Shown here piece by piece: positions 24,629 to 33,606 of a stretch of DNA of 64,000 bases (positions within the stretch are counted from its first letter, which is position 1; every line of letters begins with the position of its first letter). The position numbers and the translations under genes are program-made. A model generated the notes under the pieces. That model worked only from the letters and a program-made list of their open reading frames with translations, had not been told where the DNA came from and made no database searches. Origin of the DNA: an uncultured Collinsella sp. (GTDB taxonomy: Bacteria > Actinomycetota > Coriobacteriia > Coriobacteriales > Coriobacteriaceae); contig CABUHO010000003.1 of assembly GCA_902491395.1 (NCBI GenBank), forward strand, positions 1 to 64,000. Reading direction: 5' to 3'.

Positions 24629-25507
24629 TTAAAGATTCATGTTGCCGTGGATGTAGGGGGTGACCTCGGGGGAGATGTGGTCGCAGCCCAGCTCGCGCAG
24701 CGCGGACTCGATGGCGGCGGGCAGCGGGGTCTTGCCTTCAGCGTCGACGGCGGTACCGCCGAGAGCGGCAATCTTAGTGACATCTGCAGGAGCGGCTTCG
24801 ATATGCATGCAGCCGCCGAGCAGGCGTGCGCGGACCTGAGCCAGGTCAAGATCGTGTAGGTAATCCTCGCAGGCGCGGATTAAATCGACCTTTTCACGCG
24901 TAAGCTCCTCGCCCGTGGGAACGCGCGTGGCAAGACAGGCTCCCGCCGGAAGGTTCCAAACGGGATAGCCCCATGCGCGCAGCAGCTCGCGCTCTTCGTC
25001 CTTGGTAAAGCCGACCTCCATAAGCGGCGAGCGTACGCCGAGCTCTTCTGCCGCGCGCATGCCAGGGCGGTAGTCACCGCGATCGCTTGCATTGCTGCCA
25101 TCGATGACGGTGGGAAAGCCGAGCGACTTGGCGTGGTTGACGATAGCGGTAAAGCCGGCGTGCTTGCAGTGGTAGCAGCGGTCGGCATCGTTGCAGGCTA
25201 CTTGGGGGAGCTGCAGCTGATCGACCGAAAGGTTGAGCACAGGGAGCTTAAAATGCGGCCCTTCTTCGGCTTGCCCGTCAACGGACCGCTCAAACGAAGC
25301 CTGCTCGGGCGTGCCGATGAGCGGCGTGGTGAGGTGAACGAGAAGGGTGCTGGCAGGCATGATGCGGGCGCAGACCGCTGCCAAAAAGCTGCTGTCGACG
25401 CCACCGGAAAAGCCGATGGCGACGCGTCCATATGCCAAAAGCAGCTGCTCGAGCGCTGCGAGTTTGCCCTGAAGCTCCTCTGCAGGTGCGGTGGTGTCTG
25501 AAAACAT
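24629..25507 (-). CDS. larE: ATP-dependent sacrificial sulfur transferase LarE
   Basis: LarE donates its own cysteine sulfur to a pyridine dinucleotide while building the nickel-pincer cofactor of lactate racemase and related enzymes. The 292-residue protein has the PP-loop SGGVDSS (residues 34-40), RCYHCK at 110-115 and CLATRVPTG, whose Cys191 sits at the place of the sacrificial cysteine of Lactobacillus LarE. No larA, larB or larC is nearby, so the cofactor pathway must be completed elsewhere, or this copy has another role. Start is the ATG at 25507, with AAGGATCG upstream. Confidence 0.93.
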   Translation of the reverse strand: MFSDTTAPAEELQGKLAALEQLLLAYGRVAIGFSGGVDSSFLAAVCARIMPASTLLVHLTTPLIGTPEQASFERSVDGQAEEGPHFKLPVLNLSVDQLQLPQVACNDADRCYHCKHAGFTAIVNHAKSLGFPTVIDGSNASDRGDYRPGMRAAEELGVRSPLMEVGFTKDEERELLRAWGYPVWNLPAGACLATRVPTGEELTREKVDLIRACEDYLHDLDLAQVRARLLGGCMHIEAAPADVTKIAALGGTAVDAEGKTPLPAAIESALRELGCDHISPEVTPYIHGNMNL

Positions 25508-25680
25508 GAAACGATCCTTGCCATTGAGTACTCGGTCGAAAACTATAATCCTACCGGGCTGCTTGTCATAAGATTTCTACCTATGTAACGAAAGTGCAAT
25601 ATGCTATATACGTTATATACAAGTTGTAAAGTGCGGTAAAGTTGCGGTGGTACAGCAGCACGAAGCGATGGGGGACCGAT

Positions 25681-26331
25681 ATGATTAAGGCTGTTATTTT
25701 TGACATGGACGGAACGCTGGTCGATACCGAGCGTCTGGGCATCAAGGCATGGAAAGCGCCCGCTGCTGAGCTGGGCGTTGCGATTGATGACACGCTGATT
25801 CATCAGTTTATCGGTCGCACACTGCCCGATGTCATGGACATCCTTGAGGCGCATTACGGCAGCAGAGAAACCGCCGAGGCGCTCTATCATCGCCACAAGG
25901 AGATTCGCGACGAGATGGTCAAGACCGATCTGGAGCTTAAGGCCGGCGCTGCCGAGTGCATAGACGACCTGCTGGCTGCGGGCTATCACGTGGGCCTTGC
26001 AACGTCGTCGCGCCTCGTTACGGCCGAGCGCAACCTTAAGATGGTCGGCCTCTTTAACAAGTTTGAGACGGTGACTTGCGGCGAGGACGTCGTGCACGGC
26101 AAGCCCGATCCCGAGATGTATCTGCTTGCCTGCGAGCGCGCGGGCTTTGCCCCCGAGGAATGCGCTGTGGTCGAGGATTCGCGCAACGGCTGCGTCTCGG
26201 GCATCACGGCCGGCTGCCATGTCTTTGCTGTTCCCGATATCGTGCCGCTGCCGCAGGACGTGGTAGATGGCTGCGAGGCCGTGCTCGATTCGTTGTTCGA
26301 TCTGACGGCGGCGGTCAAGGCCGTGCGCTAG
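25681..26331 (+). CDS. HAD-superfamily phosphatase, beta-phosphoglucomutase-like
   Basis: A 216-residue HAD subfamily IA hydrolase with all four motifs: DMDGTLVDTE (nucleophile Asp), ATSS, HGKPDPEMY and VVEDSRNG. The cap domain between motif I and II is helical, the beta-phosphoglucomutase-like class, which includes sugar-phosphate phosphatases and mutases. The ATG at 25681 is preceded by a G-rich stretch; the longer frame reaches into the promoter and is not used. No neighbour indicates a substrate. Confidence 0.9.
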   Translation: MIKAVIFDMDGTLVDTERLGIKAWKAPAAELGVAIDDTLIHQFIGRTLPDVMDILEAHYGSRETAEALYHRHKEIRDEMVKTDLELKAGAAECIDDLLAAGYHVGLATSSRLVTAERNLKMVGLFNKFETVTCGEDVVHGKPDPEMYLLACERAGFAPEECAVVEDSRNGCVSGITAGCHVFAVPDIVPLPQDVVDGCEAVLDSLFDLTAAVKAVR

Positions 26332-26365
26332 CGTTTGCGCCCGAGCCATTTCAATAGCATTCTAA

Positions 26366-26401
26366 AGATGCGGCCAACCGCTTAGCCGGGTGGCCGCATC
26401 T
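26366..26401 (+). terminator. Terminator after the HAD phosphatase
   Basis: AGATGCGGCCA pairs perfectly with TGGCCGCATCT; a short T-poor tail follows. Confidence 0.7.
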
Positions 26402-26485
26402 ATATCCAAGATTCTGAACGTGCCCGTGGACGTTGTCTGCCGCTAGCGGTGACGACGACGCCCGCGCGGAAGCGTCGATACAGCC

Positions 26486-26537
26486 AGCCCCTCTTATCTC
26501 GCCTAGACTACAGTTTTGGCCGATAAGAGGGGCTTTG
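26486..26537. terminator. 13-bp inverted repeat, probable terminator
   Basis: AGCCCCTCTTATC (26486-26498) pairs with GATAAGAGGGGCT (26522-26534). It lies between convergent genes. The 85 bases upstream hold nothing recognisable. Confidence 0.55.
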
Positions 26538-26599
26538 TGCTTTAAGCGACCGAGGCAGCTGCCTTGGCAAGGGGTCGGCGGGGCTTTGGACGTTACGAG

Positions 26600-27805
26600 T
26601 TACTCCAAGAGCCAGTCGATTACGTTGCGCTTGCGAACTCCTTCGTAGTTTGCGTCAGCAAATAGCGTGTCGAGCGTAAGAAGTGTCTTGGGATAGTTGT
26701 CTCGGACTTTGTTAAAGGGGGCCAGCTCGCGGTTGAGGGTAGTTTCGTCGAGCGTGGTGGCTGAAACCTGAAAGTAGGCCGTCTCGTCTGAGCCTAGGGC
26801 AACAAAATCGATTTCCCCATCATCGATATCGCCCACGTAGACGTCGTATCCGCGGCGTAGGAGCTCGAGATAGACAACATTTTCGAGGATATGACCGATG
26901 TCGCTGCTCTGAGTTTTGACGAGAGCGCCTCTAAGTCCAAGGTCGACGGCGTAGTATTTGCCGTTTGTTGTAAGAAGCTGTCGACCGCGTACGTTGTAGC
27001 GCGGCGCTGAATACAGCACGAGACTGTCTGTTAGGCCTTTGAGGTACTTGGCGACGGTTTTCTGGTCGGTTTTGTTGCCGTTGGACGAGAGCGTATCGGA
27101 GATTTTTTTAACCGAGATTCGACTTCCGACGTTATGGAGTAGGAACTTGGTGATATCGCGCAGGGTCGAGACGTCCGAGACCTTCAGGCGTTCGATAACG
27201 TCGCGTATGACTATGGTGTCGTAGAGGCTCATAAGGTAATCGCGCGCCTGGGAGCCCTGGATACCCGTTTCGGCGATAAAGGGAAAGGAGCCCCGGGTGA
27301 TGTACTCGTCAAACAGCTGGGTAGGAGCCTTTCCGCCATTGGTTTTTGCCGAGCAAAACTCTTTAAAGGAGAGGGGCAGCATCTTGAGCTCTACGTAGCG
27401 ACCGGATAGTAAGGTTGCCAGCTCGCTCGAGAGCAGATAGGCGTTGGAACCGGTTATGTAGAGATCGACATTGTCTTTGATAAACAGGCTGTCGACGGCT
27501 TTTTCGAAGTGCTCGACATGCTGTATCTCGTCCAGAAAAACGTAGTTCATCTTATCGGGGACGAGTCTGGCGGAAACGTAGTCGTAGAGTGCTCTATACG
27601 ACGTAAGAGACTCGAACTCCAGATCTTCAAAGTTGAGGGATATAACCTGGGCATCTGTGGTTCCATGGTCGCGCAAATGACCACGGTAAATCTCGAATAG
27701 CTTCGATTTACCGGACCTACGCACGCCCGAAACGACCTTGATAACATGCGAGTCTTTCCACGAAATGAGCCAGTCGAGGTACTGTTTGCGGTCAATCAAA
27801 TCCAT
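26600..27805 (-). CDS. AAA-family ATPase with C-terminal DUF4143
   Basis: A 401-residue protein of the AAA_14/DUF4143 type. The P-loop is SGVRRSGKSKL near residue 30-40, Walker B is YVFLDEIQHV, and the C-terminal half carries the DUF4143 domain with its nuclease-like GEIDFVA block (restriction-fold Glu, Asp, Glu). Such proteins are widespread, often in mobile or defence regions; their role is not established. AGGGAGAGG selects the ATG at 27805. The gene is clearly less GC-rich than its neighbours and its upstream region is strongly AT-rich, which suggests acquisition by transfer. Confidence 0.88.
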   Translation of the reverse strand: MDLIDRKQYLDWLISWKDSHVIKVVSGVRRSGKSKLFEIYRGHLRDHGTTDAQVISLNFEDLEFESLTSYRALYDYVSARLVPDKMNYVFLDEIQHVEHFEKAVDSLFIKDNVDLYITGSNAYLLSSELATLLSGRYVELKMLPLSFKEFCSAKTNGGKAPTQLFDEYITRGSFPFIAETGIQGSQARDYLMSLYDTIVIRDVIERLKVSDVSTLRDITKFLLHNVGSRISVKKISDTLSSNGNKTDQKTVAKYLKGLTDSLVLYSAPRYNVRGRQLLTTNGKYYAVDLGLRGALVKTQSSDIGHILENVVYLELLRRGYDVYVGDIDDGEIDFVALGSDETAYFQVSATTLDETTLNRELAPFNKVRDNYPKTLLTLDTLFADANYEGVRKRNVIDWLLE

Positions 27806-27967
27806 AAAGCCTCTCCCTGGTTCTGAAAACATTGGAGCAAAATCAATATTCTTATGAAATTACAAAAAATATGGAACCGAATCCATTTTATCAAAATAAT
27901 TCATGAAAATATGGATTGCATTCCATAAATATCCGTAGCTGTAGCCTTGGCTAATGGGCGTGGGGCC

Positions 27968-28015
27968 AGTAAAAAGCGCCACAGCGGGGCTGTTTCCGCT
28001 GTGGCGCTTTTTACT
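27968..28015. terminator. Strong bidirectional terminator
   Basis: A perfect 20-bp stem (arms 27968-27987 and 27996-28015) has T5 on the plus strand and the same on the minus strand. It ends the LacI-family gene on the minus strand and overlaps its stop codon. Confidence 0.9.
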
Positions 28016-29126
28016 ACAGGTAGGCGCCCAGGTTGATGGCGGTGGCTTCGGCCTGGCTGCTTGCCTGAGTGCTGGCGCGTTCCAGCAGGAACGGCCGCAC
28101 GAGTTCTTGGCGGTTGATGTCCTCGATGGCCGTGACCGCGGTGACGGTGCGCGCGGCGGAGCCGATGCGGACGCGTTTGGTCTTGGCGGCGGGCTTGTTC
28201 TCGATTTGCTCCATGAGGAGCTGCACGCCCTTGCGGCCAATTTCGTAGCCCGGCGGTGCCACCGTGGTGAGTGGGACCGACCCGCTCCAGGCGAGCGGAT
28301 TGCCGTCGCAGCCGGCCACGCGGACCTGCTCGGGGACGGAGATGCCTTTATCGACCAGCGCCGAGATGACGCCCGAGGCCAGTACGTCGGTGAGGCCGAC
28401 CACGAAGTCGGGGCGCTCGTCCGCGGGGCGCTCGGCGATTTGGGCACCGATGCCGTAGCCGTCGGCAGCGGTATTCCATTCGCCGGCGTCGATGACTTCG
28501 ATCTTGATATCGGGGTGCAGGGCAAGGGCCTTGTGAATGCCAAGCACGCGCAGGGTGAGCTGCATAAATCCAGCTCTGCCCACAACGGTGATATGGTGCG
28601 CGCCGCGGGCGATGGCGAGCTCGGCGATAATGCGCCCCTGTGCCTCGTTGTCGGCGGCCACGTAATAACCGGGTTCGGAACAGTGGATGTCCAGATAGAC
28701 GATCGGCACGGGCATCTTGGCCATGGCGGGGTGCCAGTCGGGAGACGCCATGGGCTGGACCATGACGCCGGACATCTGGGTGCCCATAAAATAGCGCAGG
28801 TAATGGTCCTGGAGAATATCGTCGTTGTCGGCGTTGGCGATGAGTAAGTCATAGCCGTGCTTGCGCGCCTCGTTGTGGGCACCGCTGGCAATTTGGAGCG
28901 AAAAGCCGTGGTCGAGGCGGGGGAGGACGAGGCCAAAGGACTTCGTGGTGCCGCCTGCCAATTGACGAGCGCTTTGGTTGGGCAGGTAGCCCAGGCGATT
29001 GATGGTGTCGTTGATGAGCTTAAGGGTTTCGGGGCGCAGCTTTTCGGGGTGGTTGAGCGCGTTGGATACCGTGCCCAGCGAGACTCCTGCCTCGCGCGCG
29101 ACGTCGCTGATTTTTACCTTTGCCAT
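28014..29126 (-). CDS. LacI-family transcriptional regulator (second)
   Basis: A 370-residue regulator with the LacI helix-turn-helix VKISDVAREAGVSLGTVSNALN at residues 3-24, hinge YLPNQSARQLAGG, and a sugar-binding effector domain. The C-terminus has a Lys/Arg-rich loop (TKRVRIG) and a helical tail longer than usual. The ATG at 29126 follows AAAGGGG; 15 upstream codons are excluded. No sugar gene is adjacent: glmS is divergent and an ATPase gene is convergent, so its target may be remote or could be itself or glmS. Confidence 0.92.
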   Translation of the reverse strand: MAKVKISDVAREAGVSLGTVSNALNHPEKLRPETLKLINDTINRLGYLPNQSARQLAGGTTKSFGLVLPRLDHGFSLQIASGAHNEARKHGYDLLIANADNDDILQDHYLRYFMGTQMSGVMVQPMASPDWHPAMAKMPVPIVYLDIHCSEPGYYVAADNEAQGRIIAELAIARGAHHITVVGRAGFMQLTLRVLGIHKALALHPDIKIEVIDAGEWNTAADGYGIGAQIAERPADERPDFVVGLTDVLASGVISALVDKGISVPEQVRVAGCDGNPLAWSGSVPLTTVAPPGYEIGRKGVQLLMEQIENKPAAKTKRVRIGSAARTVTAVTAIEDINRQELVRPFLLERASTQASSQAEATAINLGAYL

Positions 29127-29161
29127 AGCGGCCCCTTTGATGCGTTTCAAGTACAAGCCAG

Positions 29162-29192
29162 ATTGTAGCATCGCCCGCCCCTAGGGTGTCAA
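29162..29192 (-). promoter_or_regulatory. Promoter of the second LacI-family gene
   Basis: On the minus strand TTGACA (29192-29187) is followed after 19 bases by TACAAT (29167-29162). The spacing is longer than ideal but both boxes are near consensus. Confidence 0.6.
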
Positions 29193-29297
29193 AACCTGCC
29201 AATTAGGGACAGGTTTATTTTGGTAGGTTTTATCTGGGCAAACGCTGGAGCCCAAACCGCCACAAAGGTGCCTGTCCCCCCCCGTGGTGGTTTGGGC
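29191..29297. repeat. Two tandem CTGTCCC-type inverted repeats
   Basis: The first has arms AAAACCTGCCAA (29191-29202) and TTGGTAGGTTTT (29220-29231) around TTAGGGACAGG. The second has arms GCCCAAACC..CCAC (29250-29263) and GTGG..GGTTTGGGC (29284-29297) around a GTGCCTGTCCCC core. Bases 29208-29245 have a near copy at 24399-24436 in opposite orientation. Confidence 0.75.
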
Positions 29298-29310
29298 ATG
29301 TGTGCATCGA

Positions 29311-29334
29311 GTGGTATCTAAGTTGAGATACCAC
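29311..29334. promoter_or_regulatory. 9-bp palindrome upstream of glmS
   Basis: GTGGTATCT and AGATACCAC are separated by 6 bases and end about 30 bases before the TACAAT box. Position and symmetry suit a regulator site; the regulator is unknown. Confidence 0.5.
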
Positions 29335-29444
29335 TTCTGGTATATCAGCTTGCGCTTGCGTGAGTACAATACTCGAACGTTATACGTCTCAGCGCCCCCT
29401 GTGCGTGGACGTCTTGCAGTCACGCGAACGAAGGGATTTATCCT

Positions 29445-31292
<1,848 letters not shown>

Positions 31293-31315
31293 TTGGTTCC
31301 GCCGTTCTAACGACC

Positions 31316-31357
31316 AAGGCCCGGCTCCGCGTCATCAGACGGAGCCGGGCCTTTTTG
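31316..31357 (+). terminator. Rho-independent terminator of glmS
   Basis: AAGGCCCGGCTCCG pairs perfectly with CGGAGCCGGGCCTT, followed by five T. Confidence 0.93.
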
Positions 31358-31364
31358 TACGGAG

Positions 31365-31403
31365 AAACCAGCACAAAGGTGCCTGTCCCCTTTGTGGTGG
31401 TTT
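31365..31403. repeat. CTGTCCC-type inverted repeat
   Basis: Arms AAACCAGCACAAAGG (31365-31379) and CCTTTGTGGTGGTTT (31389-31403) flank TGCCTGTCC. The core GCACAAAGGTGCCTGTCCCC is nearly identical to one at 29260-29278. Confidence 0.75.
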
Positions 31404-31410
31404 TGGCAGG

Positions 31411-32142
31411 TTAGCGGAGCTTGCTGGTCTCGAAGTACTCGGGGAACTGGTCCAGAACCTCGGTTTGGTTGCGGAACATCATATGCAGGTGCTTGCTGAC
31501 TAAAAAGCTCGCTTCGATGGGGTCGCGACCGGCGATGGCGCGGCGAATCTGCTTGTGCTCGTTCACGATGTCCTGATTGTCGAGAACCTGCGTGGCGGCG
31601 CGCAGCCAGCGGAAGCGCTCCAGGTCGGCATTGGTCTCCTCGAGCCACGACCACACAGTGCTGCGGCATGCGATGCTAAAAATCATGTGATGCATGAGGT
31701 TGTCGCTCAAAAAGAAGCCGATGCGATCCTCTTCGGCCATGGCCTTTTCCTGCAGCACGATGGCGCGGTCGAGCTGCTCGATGCCGGCCGACGTGGCGCG
31801 CGCACAGCACTCCACAATCACCTGCTTTTCCAGATGCTCGCGGATGTAACAGGCACTCTCGGCAAGGGTGAGGTTGATGGGTGAGACGTAGGTGCCACTC
31901 TGGGGCACGGTGCGCACCAGGCCCTCTTGCGCCAGACGCACCAGTGCCTCGCGCACAGGGGTGCGCCCCATATCCAGGTCGTCGCAAAGCTGCTTGACGC
32001 CCAGCTTTTCGCCCGGCTTGTAGTCCAGATAGACGATCTTGCGTCGAATGGTGTGGTAGGACTGGTCCTGTAGGCTCGTTTCCTGCTCGCCGACGTGCAT
32101 CGATTCTTCCATAGCGCCTCGCAACTGTTCTATCAAACTCAT
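31411..32142 (-). CDS. GntR-family transcriptional regulator, FadR (FCD) subfamily
   Basis: This 243-residue regulator has an N-terminal GntR winged helix (residues about 25-90, with LCDDLDMGRTPVREALVRLAQEGLV) and a C-terminal all-helical FCD ligand domain with metal-binding His and Asp residues (NLMHHMI, EHKQI, HLHMM). FCD regulators respond to organic acids. It is divergent from the YeiH-type membrane protein gene 163 bases away, the usual regulator-transporter arrangement, so it probably controls that gene. The effector is unknown. Confidence 0.92.
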   Translation of the reverse strand: MSLIEQLRGAMEESMHVGEQETSLQDQSYHTIRRKIVYLDYKPGEKLGVKQLCDDLDMGRTPVREALVRLAQEGLVRTVPQSGTYVSPINLTLAESACYIREHLEKQVIVECCARATSAGIEQLDRAIVLQEKAMAEEDRIGFFLSDNLMHHMIFSIACRSTVWSWLEETNADLERFRWLRAATQVLDNQDIVNEHKQIRRAIAGRDPIEASFLVSKHLHMMFRNQTEVLDQFPEYFETSKLR

Positions 32143-32305
32143 ATGTCAGTTGTTAATTATGCCGCGAATCAGCTTTCCGCGGTGGGTAATTCGGCTGTCG
32201 CCCGAGAACTATTGCGGCATCTTAGTCTGTGTTTGCGCAAGGCTATGCCCAATGTTGCCGTATCATAAGCCGTCGCAAACGTGAAAGAGAAAGAAGGAAT
32301 CCCAT

Positions 32306-33340
32306 ATGCAACTGGCGAATATCGTACGCGAGCGCTGGAAGGGTGTCTTGTTCTGCCTGATCATCGCTATCCCCGCGACGTTGCTCGGCAAACAAATTGA
32401 GGTGGTCGGCGGGCCGGTATTTGCCATCCTCTTTGGCATGGTCCTGGCGCTCGTCTTTCCCAAGAATCGCCGCGAACAGCTCGCCGCCGGTGTCACCTAT
32501 ACGTCTAAAAAAGTCTTGCAGTACGCGGTTATCCTGCTTGGCTTTGGCATGAACCTGTCCCAGATCCTGTCCAAGGGCGCCCAGTCGCTGCCGATTATCG
32601 TGGCGACGATCTCGACCTCGCTTGTCATCGCCTTTGTGCTCTGCCGCGTTATGAACGTGCCGAGCAAGATCGCGACGCTTGTGGGTGTGGGTTCGTCGAT
32701 TTGCGGCGGTTCTGCCATCGCCGCGACCGCGCCCGTCATCGATGCCGACGATCGCGAGATTGCCCAGGCTATTTCGGTCATCTTCCTGTTTAACGTTATC
32801 GCGGCGCTCGTGTTTCCGACGCTCGGCGGTATGCTCGGGCTGACCAACGAGGGCTTTGGCCTGTTTGCCGGCACCGCCATCAACGACACCTCGTCCGTAA
32901 CGGCTGCGGCGAGCGCTTGGGACAGCATGCATCCCGGCGCCAATGTGCTCGAGAGCGCTACGGTGGTCAAGCTCACCAGGACGCTGGCCATTATTCCCAT
33001 CACGTTGGTCCTCGCATGCGGGCAGATGCATCTGGCGCGCAAGGCCGGCGGCGACGCCAAAAGCACGTTCTCGCTTAAACGCGCGTTTCCCATGTTTGTG
33101 CTGTTCTTTGTGCTGGCGAGCGTAATCACCACGGTGCTTCAGCTTCCCGTGTCCATCACGGCGCCCATCAAGGAGCTGTCGAAGTTCTTTATCGTGATGG
33201 CCATGGCGGCTATTGGCTTTAATACCGATATCGTCGAGCTGGTCAAAAAGGGCGGCAAGCCCATCGCGCTGGGCTTTTGCTGCTGGATTGGCATTGCGTG
33301 CATGAGTTTGGGAATGCAGCACGTGCTGGGGATCTGGTAG
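32306..33340 (+). CDS. YeiH/UPF0324 family putative sulfate-type exporter
   Basis: A 344-residue integral membrane protein of the YeiH (UPF0324, PSE) family, with about ten hydrophobic segments. Diagnostic stretches are LLGFGMNLSQIL, GVGSSICGGSAIAATAPVI and the late FFIVMAMAAIGFNTDI. Family members are proposed to export sulfate or sulfonates produced in amino-sulfonate breakdown, but the substrate is rarely proven. AAGAAGGAAT precedes the ATG. Its neighbours are a divergent FCD-type GntR regulator and a downstream degenerate enhancer-binding-protein-like regulator. Confidence 0.9.
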   Translation: MQLANIVRERWKGVLFCLIIAIPATLLGKQIEVVGGPVFAILFGMVLALVFPKNRREQLAAGVTYTSKKVLQYAVILLGFGMNLSQILSKGAQSLPIIVATISTSLVIAFVLCRVMNVPSKIATLVGVGSSICGGSAIAATAPVIDADDREIAQAISVIFLFNVIAALVFPTLGGMLGLTNEGFGLFAGTAINDTSSVTAAASAWDSMHPGANVLESATVVKLTRTLAIIPITLVLACGQMHLARKAGGDAKSTFSLKRAFPMFVLFFVLASVITTVLQLPVSITAPIKELSKFFIVMAMAAIGFNTDIVELVKKGGKPIALGFCCWIGIACMSLGMQHVLGIW

Positions 33341-33393
33341 AGGAGCAGCCGGTCTGTGTGCTGCATGCTGGCGCGCGCAAGCTTGCGGTGGAG

Positions 33394-33482
33394 CGATAGG
33401 AGCTCTTGCGGGTATGGCTTGTCCGCAGGTTTATAAGTCCCGAAGAGCTCTTATCGCCCCGCCAGGATGGCGATGCGGGGCA
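33394..33482 (+). repeat. Pair of hairpins between yeiH-like gene and regulator gene
   Basis: CGATAGGAGCTCTT (33394-33407) pairs with AAGAGCTCTTATCG (33443-33456), with TGCGG/CCGCA inside. GCCCCGC and GCGGGGC form a second hairpin up to 33482. There is no T-tract. AGTGTTT..AAACACT at about 33519-33556 is a further inverted repeat next to a TATAGT box. Confidence 0.55.
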
Positions 33483-33606
33483 ACACCTATACTCGCAGGA
33501 CGGCGTTTTCTGCCCTATAGTGTTTGGTGAGCAATATCGTTCAATTTTGAAACACTCGGTCGTGCGACCGTCGGCGGTTGCACGTCGCCGCGGACAGGGG
33601 CAAATC

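Larger units (their letters stand above)
29127..29444. other. Divergent region between LacI-type gene and glmS
   Basis: This 318-base region has the minus-strand promoter for the regulator (29162-29192), two CTGTCCC-type inverted repeats in tandem (29191-29231, 29250-29297), a 9-bp palindrome (29311-29334) and a TACAAT box at 29365-29370 for glmS. There is no room for a glmS ribozyme. Confidence 0.65.

Noticed and set aside
29371..29444. glmS ribozyme or riboswitch in the glmS leader
   Set aside because: Only about 75 bases lie between the promoter and the ATG, too short for the ribozyme, and no core sequence is seen.
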